Origin: Saprolegnia diclina VS20
Taxonomy: Eukaryota > Oomycota > Saprolegniomycetes > Saprolegniales > Saprolegniaceae
Length of the DNA: 51,218 bases
Direction of reading: 5' to 3'
NCBI RefSeq assembly: GCF_000281045.1
Contig: NW_008246070.1
Location: 1,384,346-1,435,563 of the forward strand
Part shown: positions 21,210 through 31,558 of the stretch, piece after piece
How the letters are laid out: each line of letters opens with the position of its first letter
Numbering within the stretch: position 1 is the first letter of the stretch
The notes under the pieces: model-generated
Told to the model about the DNA's origin: nothing
What the model saw: the letters and a program-made list of their open reading frames with translations, nothing else
The model's database searches: none
Translations under genes and position numbers: made by a program

Positions 21210-22082
21210 ATGCCAGAGAATGCCACCTTGCGACTTTTTTTGGAAGCGCCCGACAAGATAACAAATCTGCCCATGTCCCTCACGCACAAACGGCGACCGG
21301 TCTGCGTGGCCACCGACGACGCGACGAACGACGCCCATGAGCCCGCGCCGGCTCCACGGTCGCTCCTGCCGCCGCTGCACCGCGGGCCCAAGGCCGAGCA
21401 GGCCAAGCCGGCGGCGACCACCGACGCCGAGCCGCTCGAGGCGACCGTCATCGACACGATGGAGCAAGCGCTCCTCAAGTGCATTCGCTACGTTCTCCTC
21501 TCGATGGATCCGCAGCAGGCGCGCAACATGGCCAACTACATGCTCTATGTGTGCCATCGCGTCGGCGTCCTCTCGCCGCTCGCGCAGGCGCTCGAACAAA
21601 ACGCCGAAGTCCAGCAGCTTCTGCAAAAGACGTCCGAGACGACGACAAAGCACAACCAGTGGCAGCGGTGGTTATGGTCCTTCCTCGGCCGAACACCGAC
21701 CGTGTCGCCGGCGTCGTCGCCCCGCGGCCAAGGTCCGCGGGATGATATGCGACTGGCGCAAGATGGCGAGAACCTTGAAGTTGGCTGGGCCGTGCGCTAC
21801 ATGCAACGCGAAGCCAAGCTGCCAAAAGAAGTCAGCTGTCGCATGAAGCGCATGATGCACACCGAAGTGCCACTCAACCTCTTCCGCGCCGAAGTCGAGT
21901 ACGTCAAGAAGGACGCCGACGTCATCGGCTTTGTCACGCCCGATAGCTTTCCGCCGACACCAATGGGGCGTCAAAACCAAACGCAGCGCACGACGTTCTA
22001 CACGGTTGCGGTCCTCGACCTCGCGACCAAGGCGCTCCAAGACCTGCAAGCCCAGTCATTGTCGTCGTCTGCCACGACATGA
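21210..22082 (+). CDS. Unrecognised protein, helical core
   Basis: Single exon, 290 codons from the ATG at 21210 (MPENATLRLFLEAPDK); a second ATG at 21273 (MSLTHKRRPV) is possible. Residues 25-75 are Pro/Ala-rich and disordered. A helical block follows (MEQALLKCIRYVLLSM, NMANYMLYVCHRVG, LAQALEQNAEVQQLLQK). A second block holds VGWAVRYMQREAKLPKEV, VEYVKKDADVIGFVTP and a C-terminal helix ATKALQDLQAQS. Third-position GC is high throughout, so coding is well supported. No signal peptide or clear membrane helix is present. I do not recognise a domain. Its stop lies 100 bp from the stop of the convergent hydrolase gene. Confidence 0.7.
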   Translation: MPENATLRLFLEAPDKITNLPMSLTHKRRPVCVATDDATNDAHEPAPAPRSLLPPLHRGPKAEQAKPAATTDAEPLEATVIDTMEQALLKCIRYVLLSMDPQQARNMANYMLYVCHRVGVLSPLAQALEQNAEVQQLLQKTSETTTKHNQWQRWLWSFLGRTPTVSPASSPRGQGPRDDMRLAQDGENLEVGWAVRYMQREAKLPKEVSCRMKRMMHTEVPLNLFRAEVEYVKKDADVIGFVTPDSFPPTPMGRQNQTQRTTFYTVAVLDLATKALQDLQAQSLSSSATT

Positions 22083-22181
22083 GTCCACCGCCGCTTCTGC
22101 GTACATTGATGATTATTGGACTATAAATAGCGGCTAACTTATAAGATGCAACACTTCTCAACCCAATATTGTCATAACACT

Positions 22182-24179
22182 TTACATGCGCCGCCAAAAG
22201 AGGTATAAGCCCAAGGCCGCCGCGCCGGCGTACACCACGTGATCTACGCTCGCGTGCTCGAGGACCGTGTCGACCGCGTCGTCGAGCGTCGCTGTGACCA
22301 CGTCCGTAATGTCTTCAACGAGCTTCTGGCGCGTGGGCACGTCGCGGGGGAGCGCCACCTCGGACGTCGACGTCGATGTTGACGAGGCCGTCGCGCTAGC
22401 CTCGTCCACCTCCATCTCCATCTCGAGGTCTGCGTCGTCCGTCTCATCGTCCGACGCCGTCATCAGTTCGACGACCGCAGGAAGCGCACCGCTTTGCACG
22501 AGACGAAACACGGCATTGCAATACTCGGCCACGACTTGAGGCGACCACGGTGTGCGGTCCGGGCCTTCGTAAAAGCCCAAGTGCCCGCCGCCGTGGGTCA
22601 CCGCGAGGAGGACGTTGGGGTTGGCGGCGCAGTCGTCGTACGGAATACCGTGCTGGACGCAAATCGGGTCGTCGTACGCCGAGAGAAAGAGCGTCGGAAT
22701 CGCAATGTGCTTGATGTCTACGTGAGCTCCTTAGTACAAGCAGGCTCCGGAGAGCCAACGAACAATGCACGCTCGACGCTTGACGGTAAAAGTCGCTGAC
22801 GGTCTCGTACCTACAGCACGCTTCAGCGTAAAGGCAAACGAACCGAGTGCCTTTGACGAAAGGACATACCCAAATACGAGACGGGTAAAGCGGTCGTCGT
22901 ACTCGCGCAGGTTCTTGGCGGTCCGGAGGTGGTCGAGGTCGACGATCGGATGGTCCTGAAACACTTCGTGGGCATTTGTCTACCGATAAACGCTGTAGAT
23001 AAACTAGGGTTAGGGTACTCAAGTACCTGGCGGAACACCACATCGATGAGGTTCTTGGTCATAATGTTGTTGTATGTGAGGCGGTAGAGCCACGAACCCA
23101 TCAAGTGGTGGCTCGATGTCGTGAGGCAGTACGGGTTGCCGACCGCGACTGCCGCCGTGAGCAAGCACCGATTGCTTTCTTCGCCGACAAACTTGGTCAA
23201 GATGTTGCCACCGAGCGAGTACCCGACGCCAAGCAGTACGCTTGTCGGGACGTGCGCTTCCCGGAGGTACGCTACGACCTCGCGCACATCCTGCGTGTAC
23301 CCCGCGCAAAAGAGCTAACGACAGCGCTTCGAAAACAAGCGTTGCGAGACTCATGTACCTTGGGCGTGGCGAGCTTGGTCTTGCCACAGCCGCGGGCGTT
23401 CATGACAACGACGCGCCAGCCGTTCTGGATGAGCGCCACAACACCGCTACGCACGTATTTCTACATACAGGTTGTGAGATTTACCTTTCACCACTTTGCA
23501 CCTCGTGGCTGCCTCCAGCAAGACCGTGCAGAATGAGCTACGGTCATAGCAACACATCGTTCATGCCGGTCGAAGAAGTCAAAGTCTCGTACGACGGTTG
23601 GCTTGTTGTGGTCGTTGGTGGACGACGCCGCCGGCACGGTCGCAGCGCTTTTAGCCCAGTCCAAGGACAAGACGCCGCCGTCCGAGAGTGAAAAGAGCTC
23701 GCGCTGGTACTCGACGCGCGGCTCGTCGTTCTCGGCCGCCACCGCGAGCGTCTGCAGGTGTCTATGATGGTTACCGTCAAATGCACTGCTGTCTCGTTGG
23801 GGCTTGATGGTCGTACCCATTGAAGAGGTACCAAGTTGGGTGGTACGGGGCACCTACGTCAAAGGTGGTTCAAGTGCCGGAAACATGGCGTGACGACGTA
23901 CGAATACGTGGGCAGGCGGCTACAAGCTGGCGCATGATGTCGTTGCCTTGGTACGTCAAGGCAGGCAGGCGCGCCGTGCACAAGTAGTGCAGCTTGTAGA
24001 CGCCAATGAGGCTCAAGCGCACGGCAACGTGGGCGAAGATCGCAAGCCACACAAGTACGAGCAGCGTCACGACGAGGCTCGGAGGCTAGCACAGACGCAT
24101 GGGCACAGGCAGCTCTATGGCTTCGTACCGAGGCTTCTCCTGGGCGCAGGACTGCGCTGAGGACGTCCAAGAGACCCAT
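22182..24179 (-). CDS. Alpha/beta hydrolase, EMB8/ABHD1-3 type
   Basis: Membrane-associated serine hydrolase, probably a lipase or esterase of the ABHD1/3 group. About nine exons with 40-60-nt introns. The ATG at 24179 (MGLLDVLSAVLRPGEAS) joins over an intron ending near 24090 to a hydrophobic helix (LVVTLLVLVWLAIFAHVAV). Family motifs follow: YHPTWYLFNG joined to HLQTL, DGGVLSLDW, LILHGLAGGSHEKYVRSGV, RVVVMNARGCGKTKL, LFCAGYTQDV, the nucleophile elbow GVGYSLGGNILTKF, the acid loop LSAYDDPICV and the His loop THGGGHLGFYEG. So Ser, Asp and His of the triad are present. An unusual addition is the C-terminal extension with an acidic stretch (DDETDDADLEMEMEVDEA) and a final helix VVYAGAAALGLYLFWRRM that looks like a tail anchor. 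The substrate is not predictable. Confidence 0.9.
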
Positions 24180-24579
24180 GCTGCTGCTGCTCGTGATGCT
24201 TCGCGATCCCGACTGAGTGCCACCAGGTCGTGGCCAACGATCCTAATTAGGACGCGCAAGCGTTTCGTCAACGCACTGTCGCAAGCACTTGCGTAATCCA
24301 TCGGTGGGATTTGCTCCTTTCTCACCGTGTGAATTGTGTAAAACATCTGCCTTCTAATATACTACGTGTAAAACACAGGTGTGGTATGTGCTATATTCAT
24401 TGATGCAGTGGAGTTTGAATTGCGATCTTCGAGATGATGGGCTGCGCACCCTCGACGACGGCACGCCATGGAATCCTGTTCCACACAGTGTTTGAAACAG
24501 TGCTTCGACCAAAACAAGGGCCGCGCAGAGAGAGAAATGTGTATATGTTGCTGGAATAGATACAAGGACCGAGGGCTGC
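24180..24579. other. Intergenic, hydrolase promoter side
   Basis: Between the start of the hydrolase and the stop of the helicase, both on minus. The stretch at 24350-24420 is AT-rich. In-frame sequence upstream of the hydrolase start (24180-24346) lacks motifs and was left out. Nothing else was recognised. Confidence 0.4.
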
Positions 24580-26993
24580 CTATTCTGCAAACTCGGACAC
24601 ATGGTGGTTGTACTCGCGCTTCTTCTGGACGACCTTCTTTTGCTTCTTCTTTTCGATTTCTTCGTCGACCTCTTGGCGGGCCTTGCGCTTCTTGAGCGTC
24701 CCTTGCTTGGCCGACTGACTCGCTTTCGTCACCTTGGACGAGGCCGGCGGTTCGCGCAGCCCAAAGCTTTTGGCGACGTGACCAAAGTGGAGGCTGCGCA
24801 CGTGAAAGTACTGCCGCGTCTCACTACACCGATCCTCAACATCGCATCAAAAACACACAAAAGTACCTCGCGTGGGTCGCATAACTGCGCACAAACGACT
24901 GGAATGCTTGGCACGCCATGTCAAAGAGCTCCGTGTCGGCCAGCACCGACTGCTCAAAGAGGTACTGCAACTCGTGCACGATCACTTCGTGCAGCGCCTT
25001 CTTGCTCGACGTGCGGAACTCGCCCTTGGACGCCGACCGCGCGATCGTCGCCTCGTAGTTGAGCGCTGTGAGGCTGAGTCCGTTGGCTTGGAGATGCTCA
25101 CAGTACGCGGCCTCGGACGGCAGCAAAAACAGCAGCGAATTACCAACCTAGTCCAATGTCAAACTTCGCCCAACGACAGCATCTCTTGTCGTACTGCGCC
25201 ACTGCGGGCCGTGCGACCGACACGGTGGACGTAGTCGCGCGTCTCGGTCGGCGGGTCGTACTGAACGATCCATTGCACCTACGCCACGTCCTTGGATACC
25301 CACGAGTCGCTTGAGTTGTCGATACCGTCGGGAGGTTGAGACCACGCGCGGCCACGTCCGTGCAAAAGAGGATACCGGAGGACGCTTTGCAAAAGGCTTG
25401 GAAGGTCGACGTGCGTTCCTGCTGGTTGACGTTGCCGTGGAGGCGGAAGATGGCAGGTCCAAACATCTCGTTGCGCTGCGGCCACTGGCACTTTTGAAAG
25501 AGCGTCGTCATGAAATCGACGGCGTCGCACGTCGAGAGGAAGACTACGATCTTGGACGACTTGGCCTTCTTGCATTCCGAGCGGAGAAAGCAGCTGAGCG
25601 CGCAGAGACGCTGTTTGGCCGGTACAATCATAAACTGCTGGATGAGCTGCTCCGGCGTCGCGTACACGGCGGCTTGCCTAAGCCACCAGCTTTGTCATCA
25701 AGAAAATGGCATGCAACATACTCTTTGGTGTCGGCGTCGATAAAGCGTGGCGATGTGAGACTCATGGCCGCCAGCCGCTCGACGCCCGAGTTGATGGTCG
25801 CCGAGACAAGGATGGTCTGCCGTACCACGTCGTCGTCCTTCTTGGACGCGATGCACTCGAGGATCTGCGTGATCGACCGCTCAAAGCCCATGTCCAAGAG
25901 CCGGTCGGCTTCGTCCAAGATGAGAAACTCGAGGCGGTTGTATGCGAACGAGTGGGTGTTGGTGAGGTGGTCGACGAGCCGACCGGGCGTCGCGACCAGG
26001 ATCGAGACGCCTACAAACGACGTGGTACCCATGCCTTGGGGAGACGATGCAGTACCTTTGCGAAGCCGCGCTTTTTCCGACTTCTTCTTTTCGCCACCGA
26101 CGACGCTGCCCGCGACAATGTACACGGCGACCTTGAGCAGCCTAGTGAAGACGAATAGATATATCGAGACGCAGGATACAAGGTATATACCGCTCGAGGG
26201 TCTCTTGGATCTGCGTGCAGAGTTCGCGCGTCGGCGCGAGGATCATCGCGAGGCAACCGTCGGTGCGCGAGATACGCAGAGTCTTGGACATGAGCCGGTG
26301 GACCATCGGCAGGCAGAAGGCGAGTGTCTTCCCGGACCCTGTCTCGCTCTTGAGGAGGACGTCGCCGGACGCCGAAATGGCTGGCACGCTCTTGACCTGC
26401 ACGCGCGTCGGCTGGTCAAAGCCAAAGCCACCGTTTTCCTTGGGCTTGGTCAAGATCGACACCAAGTGCGGGTGGAGCTGCATCGCTTCAAACGTTGTCG
26501 CTGAGAAGATCTCCTTGGACGTCGACGACCGCAGCGGCGCTTCGTGCACCGTGACCTTGGACATGTCGAGCGTCGGGCGGAGAAGGGCTTCCGCCGAGTA
26601 CGCTTCCTTGTTTGGGTTGCGTCGCGACCCGACCTTGCCGTCCTTTGGCTTGGGCGTGTCGACGACCTTCTTTTGCATCTCGGGGATGTCTTGGATTTTG
26701 GTCTGCGTCACGACCGGCTTGGCGTCGGGCACGGCCTTGGGCGGGGCCTCTTCCTCGTCCGACGACGTATCCGGGTACGCGTTGGCCGGCACTTCCTTTG
26801 TCGGTGACGCGGCCTCGGGCGTGGGCTGGGCCTTGGGCTTGACGACGGCGCGCACAGCCTTGGCCGGCGCCGCCTTGGCCGCCTGCGCCTTCTTGGCCTT
26901 GACCTTGTTCTGGCGGAACTTGACGATCTTGCGCTTCGCGGGCAGCTTGGGGCCCGACCCGACGGCGATGTTCAGGGAGAAGCCTTCGTCCAT
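24580..26993 (-). CDS. DDX31: DEAD-box RNA helicase, DDX31/Dbp7 family
   Basis: Nucleolar ATP-dependent helicase for large-subunit ribosome assembly. The ATG at 26993 starts a basic, Ala/Lys-rich N-terminus ([19 protein letters not shown]). Core motifs: [16 protein letters not shown] (Q-like), SETGSGKT (I), APTRELC (Ia), [10 protein letters not shown] (Ib), [14 protein letters not shown] (II), LVSATIN (III), [13 protein letters not shown] (IV), [33 protein letters not shown] (V), and [10 protein letters not shown] (VI). The segment [15 protein letters not shown] between Ia and Ib is characteristic of Dbp7/DDX31. The C-terminal DUF4217-like part has [18 protein letters not shown] and [11 protein letters not shown], then [15 protein letters not shown] and a Lys-rich tail. 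Five to six short introns occur, for example around 26160, 26020, 25720, 25280, 25150 and 24850. The stop is at 24580. Confidence 0.94.
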
Positions 26994-27417
26994 CGCTCTG
27001 CCTGCTTGTGATCTCGCGTGTTGAAGCTCCGCGGGCTGCCAATAAAAACTCAGTCGTGTTACAAGAACACATGTTCTTCAAACGAGGGTCATGCACTGGT
27101 GGCGCCACGTAAGTCTAGACTGCAACCTGCGTATCCACCGATACTGGATCACTTTACTTCGACGACTCTCTAGCTATATGTATTCTATACAACAGTGTAT
27201 ATCACCCCGCATGGTCTCGTGCTAACACCATAGTGCCTTACGACCACATAGGGGCAGTTGACACATATCCCCGCTTCCAAAGCCATCCGAGCTCAGGTTT
27301 AGTCCAGGGTCTAGTCCAGGGTCTAGTTTGAGCTCGCCAGAAGTACTAGACCACGGAGAAGACCACGACGGTCGTGCCGTGAGCTGTTGCCTTCAAGAAA
27401 ACCGCGGGCAGCTCAGG
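26994..27417. promoter_or_regulatory. Divergent promoter region, helicase and LRR genes
   Basis: A gap of 424 bp between divergent starts. It contains a perfect 12-bp tandem duplication (27300-27323). Nothing coding was recognised, although short frames run through it. Confidence 0.45.
27300..27326. repeat. 12-bp tandem repeat, two copies
   Basis: TAGTCCAGGGTC occurs twice head to tail, followed by TAG, just upstream of the LRR gene. It may be a slippage product or a duplicated regulator site. Confidence 0.8.
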
Positions 27418-28687
27418 ATGGCTTCAAAAACGGTCTCCGATCGACTAATTTTAGTCCGTCGTGCGTTGATCGAGAGCATGGCCCCGTGGCGTCCCGACCT
27501 CTTCAGTGCCAGCGCGAGCTTGCCACAGCATAATCTCTTAGATCTTTTGTGCCGAAGAGAGATTGTGTACGGCAAGGCCTTGTCGATGGAGCCCGTGCTG
27601 TGTCGCGTCGCCGCCTTGTTGGAGGCCGAGGTCTCGTCCTTCTGGCTCTCATTTCTTTGTCCGCTTCCTACGATTACTAGTACTGCATTGGACACGACAC
27701 GACGCGCATGACGCTCGCAACGACCCTCATGCTGCTCTCGACCAAGCACTACAAGCTCGTGCGGAAGAACCCGTTCTTCTTTCGAGCCCTCGTCGTTCGG
27801 CGGCCCAGCGTCACCAAAGTCACCAAGCTCCACGAGCATCTTCGTTGGCCCTCTCATTGGATGTGAGACTCTAACGCACTTGCTAGAGCTCTATGGACCG
27901 ACGCTGCACGCACTGGACGTCTCGTTTTGTCACGAATTGATCGACGACGCGGCGCTCACATCGATCGTGTCGCAGTGCCCCCGCTTGCGCCACGTCATTC
28001 TCTGGGCCTGTCATCAGCTTACCGACCGAGGTGATCGTGTGACGCGATTGAAATTAGAGGATGAGATTCGTCTATAGGCCTCATGGCGCTCGCCATGCAC
28101 TGTCGGTACCTCGACTTTCTCAACTTTGGTGGCTGCCGCCGCGTGACCGACGCCGCCCTCGACGCGATCGGGCAAGAGCTCTTGTATCTGGACAACCTGC
28201 ATTTGAGCGGCTGCAAGAACGTCTCGGACGCAGGCATCGCGGTTTTGGCGACGTACAGCCGCGTGCTCTTGCAGCTCACGCCCGAAGATGCCGCAAGCTT
28301 TCGCGTGCCCCAAGAGGTTGGACATTTGGTCTTTGTCGCTTCCACGTATTCCAATGGTAGTTTGACTTGCACCACATGAAGACACAGCTGCGCAAGTTTG
28401 ACTGCAAGCGCGTCGCGTACCGTGAAGCTGCGCCTGGTGACCACGAACTCGTGCTCTCGTTCGGGTCGCGCCCCAAAGCTGTCGGGCTGTGGTGCACTTT
28501 GGACAGTAAAGGGCGGCAAAACAAATATGTGCCCAAGCTCACGTCGTTCGACGGTACGACCGCGTATACCGGGTACTACCAGTGCATCTCGCTCAAGGTG
28601 CTCAATGTCACGGGCTGCGACCGCGTCACGGACGCCAGCCTACAAAAGCTCCGGGACCACCACGTCCAGCTGCGCGTTGTGCGCTAA
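27418..28687 (+). CDS. Leucine-rich repeat protein, AMN1/F-box-LRR-like
   Basis: Five exons; introns near 27633-27682, 27835-27880, 28030-28077 and 28316-28361 all keep frame. The N-terminus (from the ATG at 27418, start uncertain; 27478 and 27588 are alternatives) contains MEPVLCRVAALLEAE joined to MTLATTLMLLSTKHYKLVRK, resembling a degenerate F-box region. The Cys-containing LRR blocks follow: LHALDVSFCHELIDDAAL, LRHVILWACHQLTDRG, RYLDFLNFGGCRRVTDAAL, DNLHLSGCKNVSDAGI, and at the end LKVLNVTGCDRVTDASLQKL. Between the last two is an insert of about 100 residues (FDLHHMKTQLRKFDCKR). This is the classical AMN1/FBXL Cys-type LRR signature, suggesting a substrate receptor of an SCF-type ubiquitin ligase, but the F-box itself is not clear enough to claim that. 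Confidence 0.8.
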
Positions 28688-28786
28688 CTCGAGGGAATTT
28701 CCTTGGCGACGCTGAAGATTTCGCTTTTACCCCACGCAACACGTTGTTTTTCCCATTAGAGAGTACATCGTCTCCGCAAGACAAGC

Positions 28787-29083
28787 ATGCGGCGCGTCCT
28801 ACTAGGGTGGGTCTGGCTTTTGTCGACGGTGTCGGCAGCGCAGAACGACACTCCTAAAAGCCCGTTCGCATCGAGCCCAACACTGCGCCTCGCACAGTAC
28901 ATGGCGCTCATCGAGACGTCAGCCGCGCCACTGCCTGGTGGACTGGAGCGCTTGGATCTTCGCATGTACCTTGCGCAAACCTTGCAAGATAGAGGTTTGA
29001 ATACGAGCGTCGTAGCGTTTCTGGCCCAGCGCGCGACGCTCGTCGCTGGATCCTCCCAAGCACTCGACGAAGTATTAGGGTAA
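28787..29083 (+). CDS. Small secreted protein, 98 residues
   Basis: The ATG at 28787 begins a clear signal peptide (MRRVLLGWVWLLSTVSAAQ). The mature part is about 79 residues, has no cysteine, and is predicted helical (LRLAQYMALIETS, LDLRMYLAQTLQDRG, SVVAFLAQRATLVAG). There is no family match in memory and no RXLR-like motif. It lies 99 bp after the LRR gene on the same strand. It could be a genuine small secreted protein or the first exon of a larger gene whose later exons decayed. The following 700 bp hold no convincing continuation. Confidence 0.5.
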   Translation: MRRVLLGWVWLLSTVSAAQNDTPKSPFASSPTLRLAQYMALIETSAAPLPGGLERLDLRMYLAQTLQDRGLNTSVVAFLAQRATLVAGSSQALDEVLG

Positions 29084-29207
29084 TCCAAAATATTGGGGTA
29101 ATCTCACGCTCCACAAGTCTGGAAGCGCGAGTCACCAGGAATGAGGTCCATTTCACAGTGCGCCAGGATGGCATAAGCACAGGCCCATGCACTGGTAACG
29201 TTAGGTG

Positions 29208-29249
29208 TGTTTGGTTACGGGTTGCCCGTTGCCAAACAACATTCCGGTG
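29208..29249 (+). repeat. Diverged direct repeat, copy 1
   Basis: Begins TGTTTGGTTACGGGTTGCC and ends CAACATTCCGGTG. Copy 2 at 29512-29554 matches most positions, with one base of length difference, so the two probably share a common origin, perhaps an old mobile-element end. Confidence 0.7.
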
Positions 29250-29511
29250 CTTCGCACCAAGGTCATTTATCGTCTGCGCTAAGGTTGTTGAAATGGGTGA
29301 TGAACACGCAATTGAAAGACAAAAGATGGTGGACTTCCTACTGCGCTCGTGAGGCATGGTCGGCGCGTCAAGCGTCAGTGGCTGTGATCAAGCGACGAGC
29401 AGGGTTGCGAGCGCACCACAGGTCGTCGCGTTGAGCAACTCGGCAAGCGATGGCACCACGGCGCGACGCGCCACGTGCCAGATGATGATTGTCTGGCAGC
29501 AACCGATGCAA

Positions 29512-29554
29512 TGTTTGGCAACGGGTGAACGCGTTGCCAAGCAACATATCGGTG
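29512..29554 (+). repeat. Diverged direct repeat, copy 2, with inverted repeat
   Basis: Begins TGTTTGGCAACGGGTGAAC and ends CAACATATCGGTG. Within it, TTGGCAACG (29515-29523) and CGTTGCCAA (29532-29540) form a perfect 9-bp inverted repeat with an 8-base loop. Copy 1 lacks the left arm of this palindrome. Confidence 0.75.
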
Positions 29555-29862
29555 TTTTGAGTACAGCGTCTACTGGTGCATATGTATGATTGGTCACGAT
29601 AACCCTAGTATGTACTATTAACATAGCCCTTGGCACAATTCCCTTCATCTATGCAAAGCTTATTCGCTCGGTTGGATGGTCGTCGTCTCGTGCTGAAGCG
29701 AGATGGGACAACGGCTGTACATGCATCGCGCAAATGCCTTTCTCGGGACAAACGTTTTACCCAAGATTTCTTGAGTTTACCCCATTTCTGCCCGCGTGTG
29801 ATTGGTCAACGCGACGAGGTTGATCGTTGTCCTCATTCTGTTTTTGGCTTTGGCGTTGAAGG

Positions 29863-31135
29863 ATGCTCGGGTGTAGCTGCTGCTGGACGACGTACTTGGT
29901 GGGCGCCTGCGTGGGCCTGCCCTTGGTACGCTCTCGCCTCTACCTGCCATACTTACGCTATGCTAGCTGAGCTACCTTTGGAGCTTTCTGACCGCGCCTG
30001 GGTTCAAGGTCGATGGCAAGCATGTCTTTATCACGGGTTCGCCTCGCCCGTCAACCTCGTAGCCGCAATGACAATATGTTGTCTAGGTGGCAGCGCGGGC
30101 TTGGGCCTCTCGACGGCCAAGAAGTACGCGCAAGCCGGCGCCAAGGTTACGATCGTCGCGCGGTCAACCGATGCGCTCGCCAAGGCCAAGGACGAGATCC
30201 AGGTTGGATCCCTCATTCTCTTGACGCAGGCACCGAACGAGACCTCTCTAGGCTGTCGCCAAGCACCCGGTCTTTACGCAGTCGTGCGACGTGACGGACT
30301 ATGCGAGCGTCCAGAAGGCGGTCGCGGACGCCAACACGTTCCACAACCGCGTCACGGACCATGTTGTGTGCTGCGCGGGCACGGCGATGCCGGGCTACGT
30401 GCTCGACCAGGACATCTCGATCTTCCGCAAGGAAATGGACCTCAACTACTTTGGTGTCGTGCATGCCACCAAGGTCGATGCGTACAATCGCGTCGCGAAG
30501 CTCACATCGCCGTAGGCGGCGCTGCCGGCGATGGTAGCGCGCAACGAAGGTGGCACCTTTGTCTACGTGAGCTCGGGCTGCGGCCTCATCTCGTTCATTG
30601 GGTACGCCCAGTACAGCCCGACCAAGTTTGCCGTGCGTGGTTTTGCCGATGCGCTCCGGTAGCTTGCCACGTCATTGCTCTGTCATGGCCTTACATACTG
30701 CGTTTAGGAACGAGCTCCAGCTCTACAAGATGAACGTGCACGTCTTCTACCCGGGCAACATTGACAGCCCTGGCTTCGTCCAGGAAAACAAGACCAAGCC
30801 GGCCGAGTGCAAAGAGATCGAAGGCTCGGCCGACCTTGTGAGGTACACTGCGTCCATAACCTTGGCCACAGGAACAGATCGGTGTGTGTAGCCCGGACCA
30901 AGTCGCGCAGAGCATGATCGATGGCGTCGCCAACGGCGTCTATGCCATCACCAACGACCTCGGCATCTGGGTCCTTCGCATCCTTGGCAACGGCATCAAC
31001 CCGCGCAAAAACACGCCGCTCGAGATGCTTCTCATGCCAGTGATCACCATCGTCCAGGTTGGCTACGTCTTTTACATGGACTACGTCGTCAGCGCATCGC
31101 GCTCGGCGCGCGCCAAGAAGGAAAAGACCAATTGA
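29863..31135 (+). CDS. KDSR: 3-ketodihydrosphingosine reductase (Tsc10/KDSR)
   Basis: NADPH-dependent ER-membrane enzyme that reduces 3-ketodihydrosphingosine to dihydrosphingosine, the second step of sphingolipid synthesis. The ATG at 29863 starts an N-terminal helix (YLVGACVGLPL joined over a 41-nt intron to LSYLWSFLTAPGF). KVDGKHVFITG joins to GSAGLGLSTAKKY over the intron near 30040-30090, completing the TGGSAGLG cofactor loop. Then come QSCDVTDYASVQKAV, VVCCAGTAMPGY, MDLNYFGVVHATK, TFVYVSSGCGL and the catalytic YxxxK in YAQYSPTKFAVRGFADALR. MNVHVFYPGNIDSPGF and two C-terminal hydrophobic helices (LLMPVITIVQVGYVFYMDYV) ending in a basic tail (KKEKTN) agree with ER retention. Six or seven exons; all junctions keep frame. 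Confidence 0.93.
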
Positions 31136-31558
31136 GCGTCCGCGCACACTTCTACATACCTGTAGCTACCGCTTGACGTCGTGTAATTGAACCTATGTCA
31201 CCCGACGACGTGTTGCTGCAAGATGGATGGCGTGCACCGACTGGCCTATCGCCAGTGCGACAACGTGGGATAGATCTGCCCATCGTCGCAGCACTCCCAC
31301 GTCTCTTCCCACGCCGCTTGGCATGCTGGCCGACGGCAGGTAGCTGCAAAGACCAGCACGTTAGCCCAGCGTCGCAGCCGCCCAGCGTCGTTGTCCATGG
31401 TCCATGGTCCATGCCACCTGCCACCTACCATCCATGCACGTGCCTCCTCCCGATTTCGGCGATCGGATTTTTGGATCGGAAAAATATCTCTGGTTGGGAG
31501 AGGCTGAATTTTAATAAAATGACAAAAATGCAAAACTGCAACCAGAATCTAATTTGCC
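31136..31558. other. Intergenic, anamorsin promoter
   Basis: About 420 bp between two plus-strand genes. A 7-bp unit GTCCATG is repeated three times at 31393-31413. The last 90 bases before the anamorsin start are AT-rich. No gene was recognised. Confidence 0.45.
31393..31413. repeat. 7-bp microsatellite-like repeat, three copies
   Basis: Three perfect copies of GTCCATG, about 150 bp upstream of the anamorsin start. Likely replication slippage. Confidence 0.8.

Larger units (their letters stand above)
29084..29862. other. Intergenic with diverged repeats
   Basis: About 780 bp without a supported gene. It contains two copies of a diverged 42-bp sequence and a 9-bp inverted repeat, listed separately. 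Short frames cross it on both strands without motifs. Confidence 0.5.

Noticed and set aside
23001-23022. Telomere-like TTAGGG units
   Set aside because: Only two units, inside an intron of the hydrolase gene; too short for an interstitial telomere tract.
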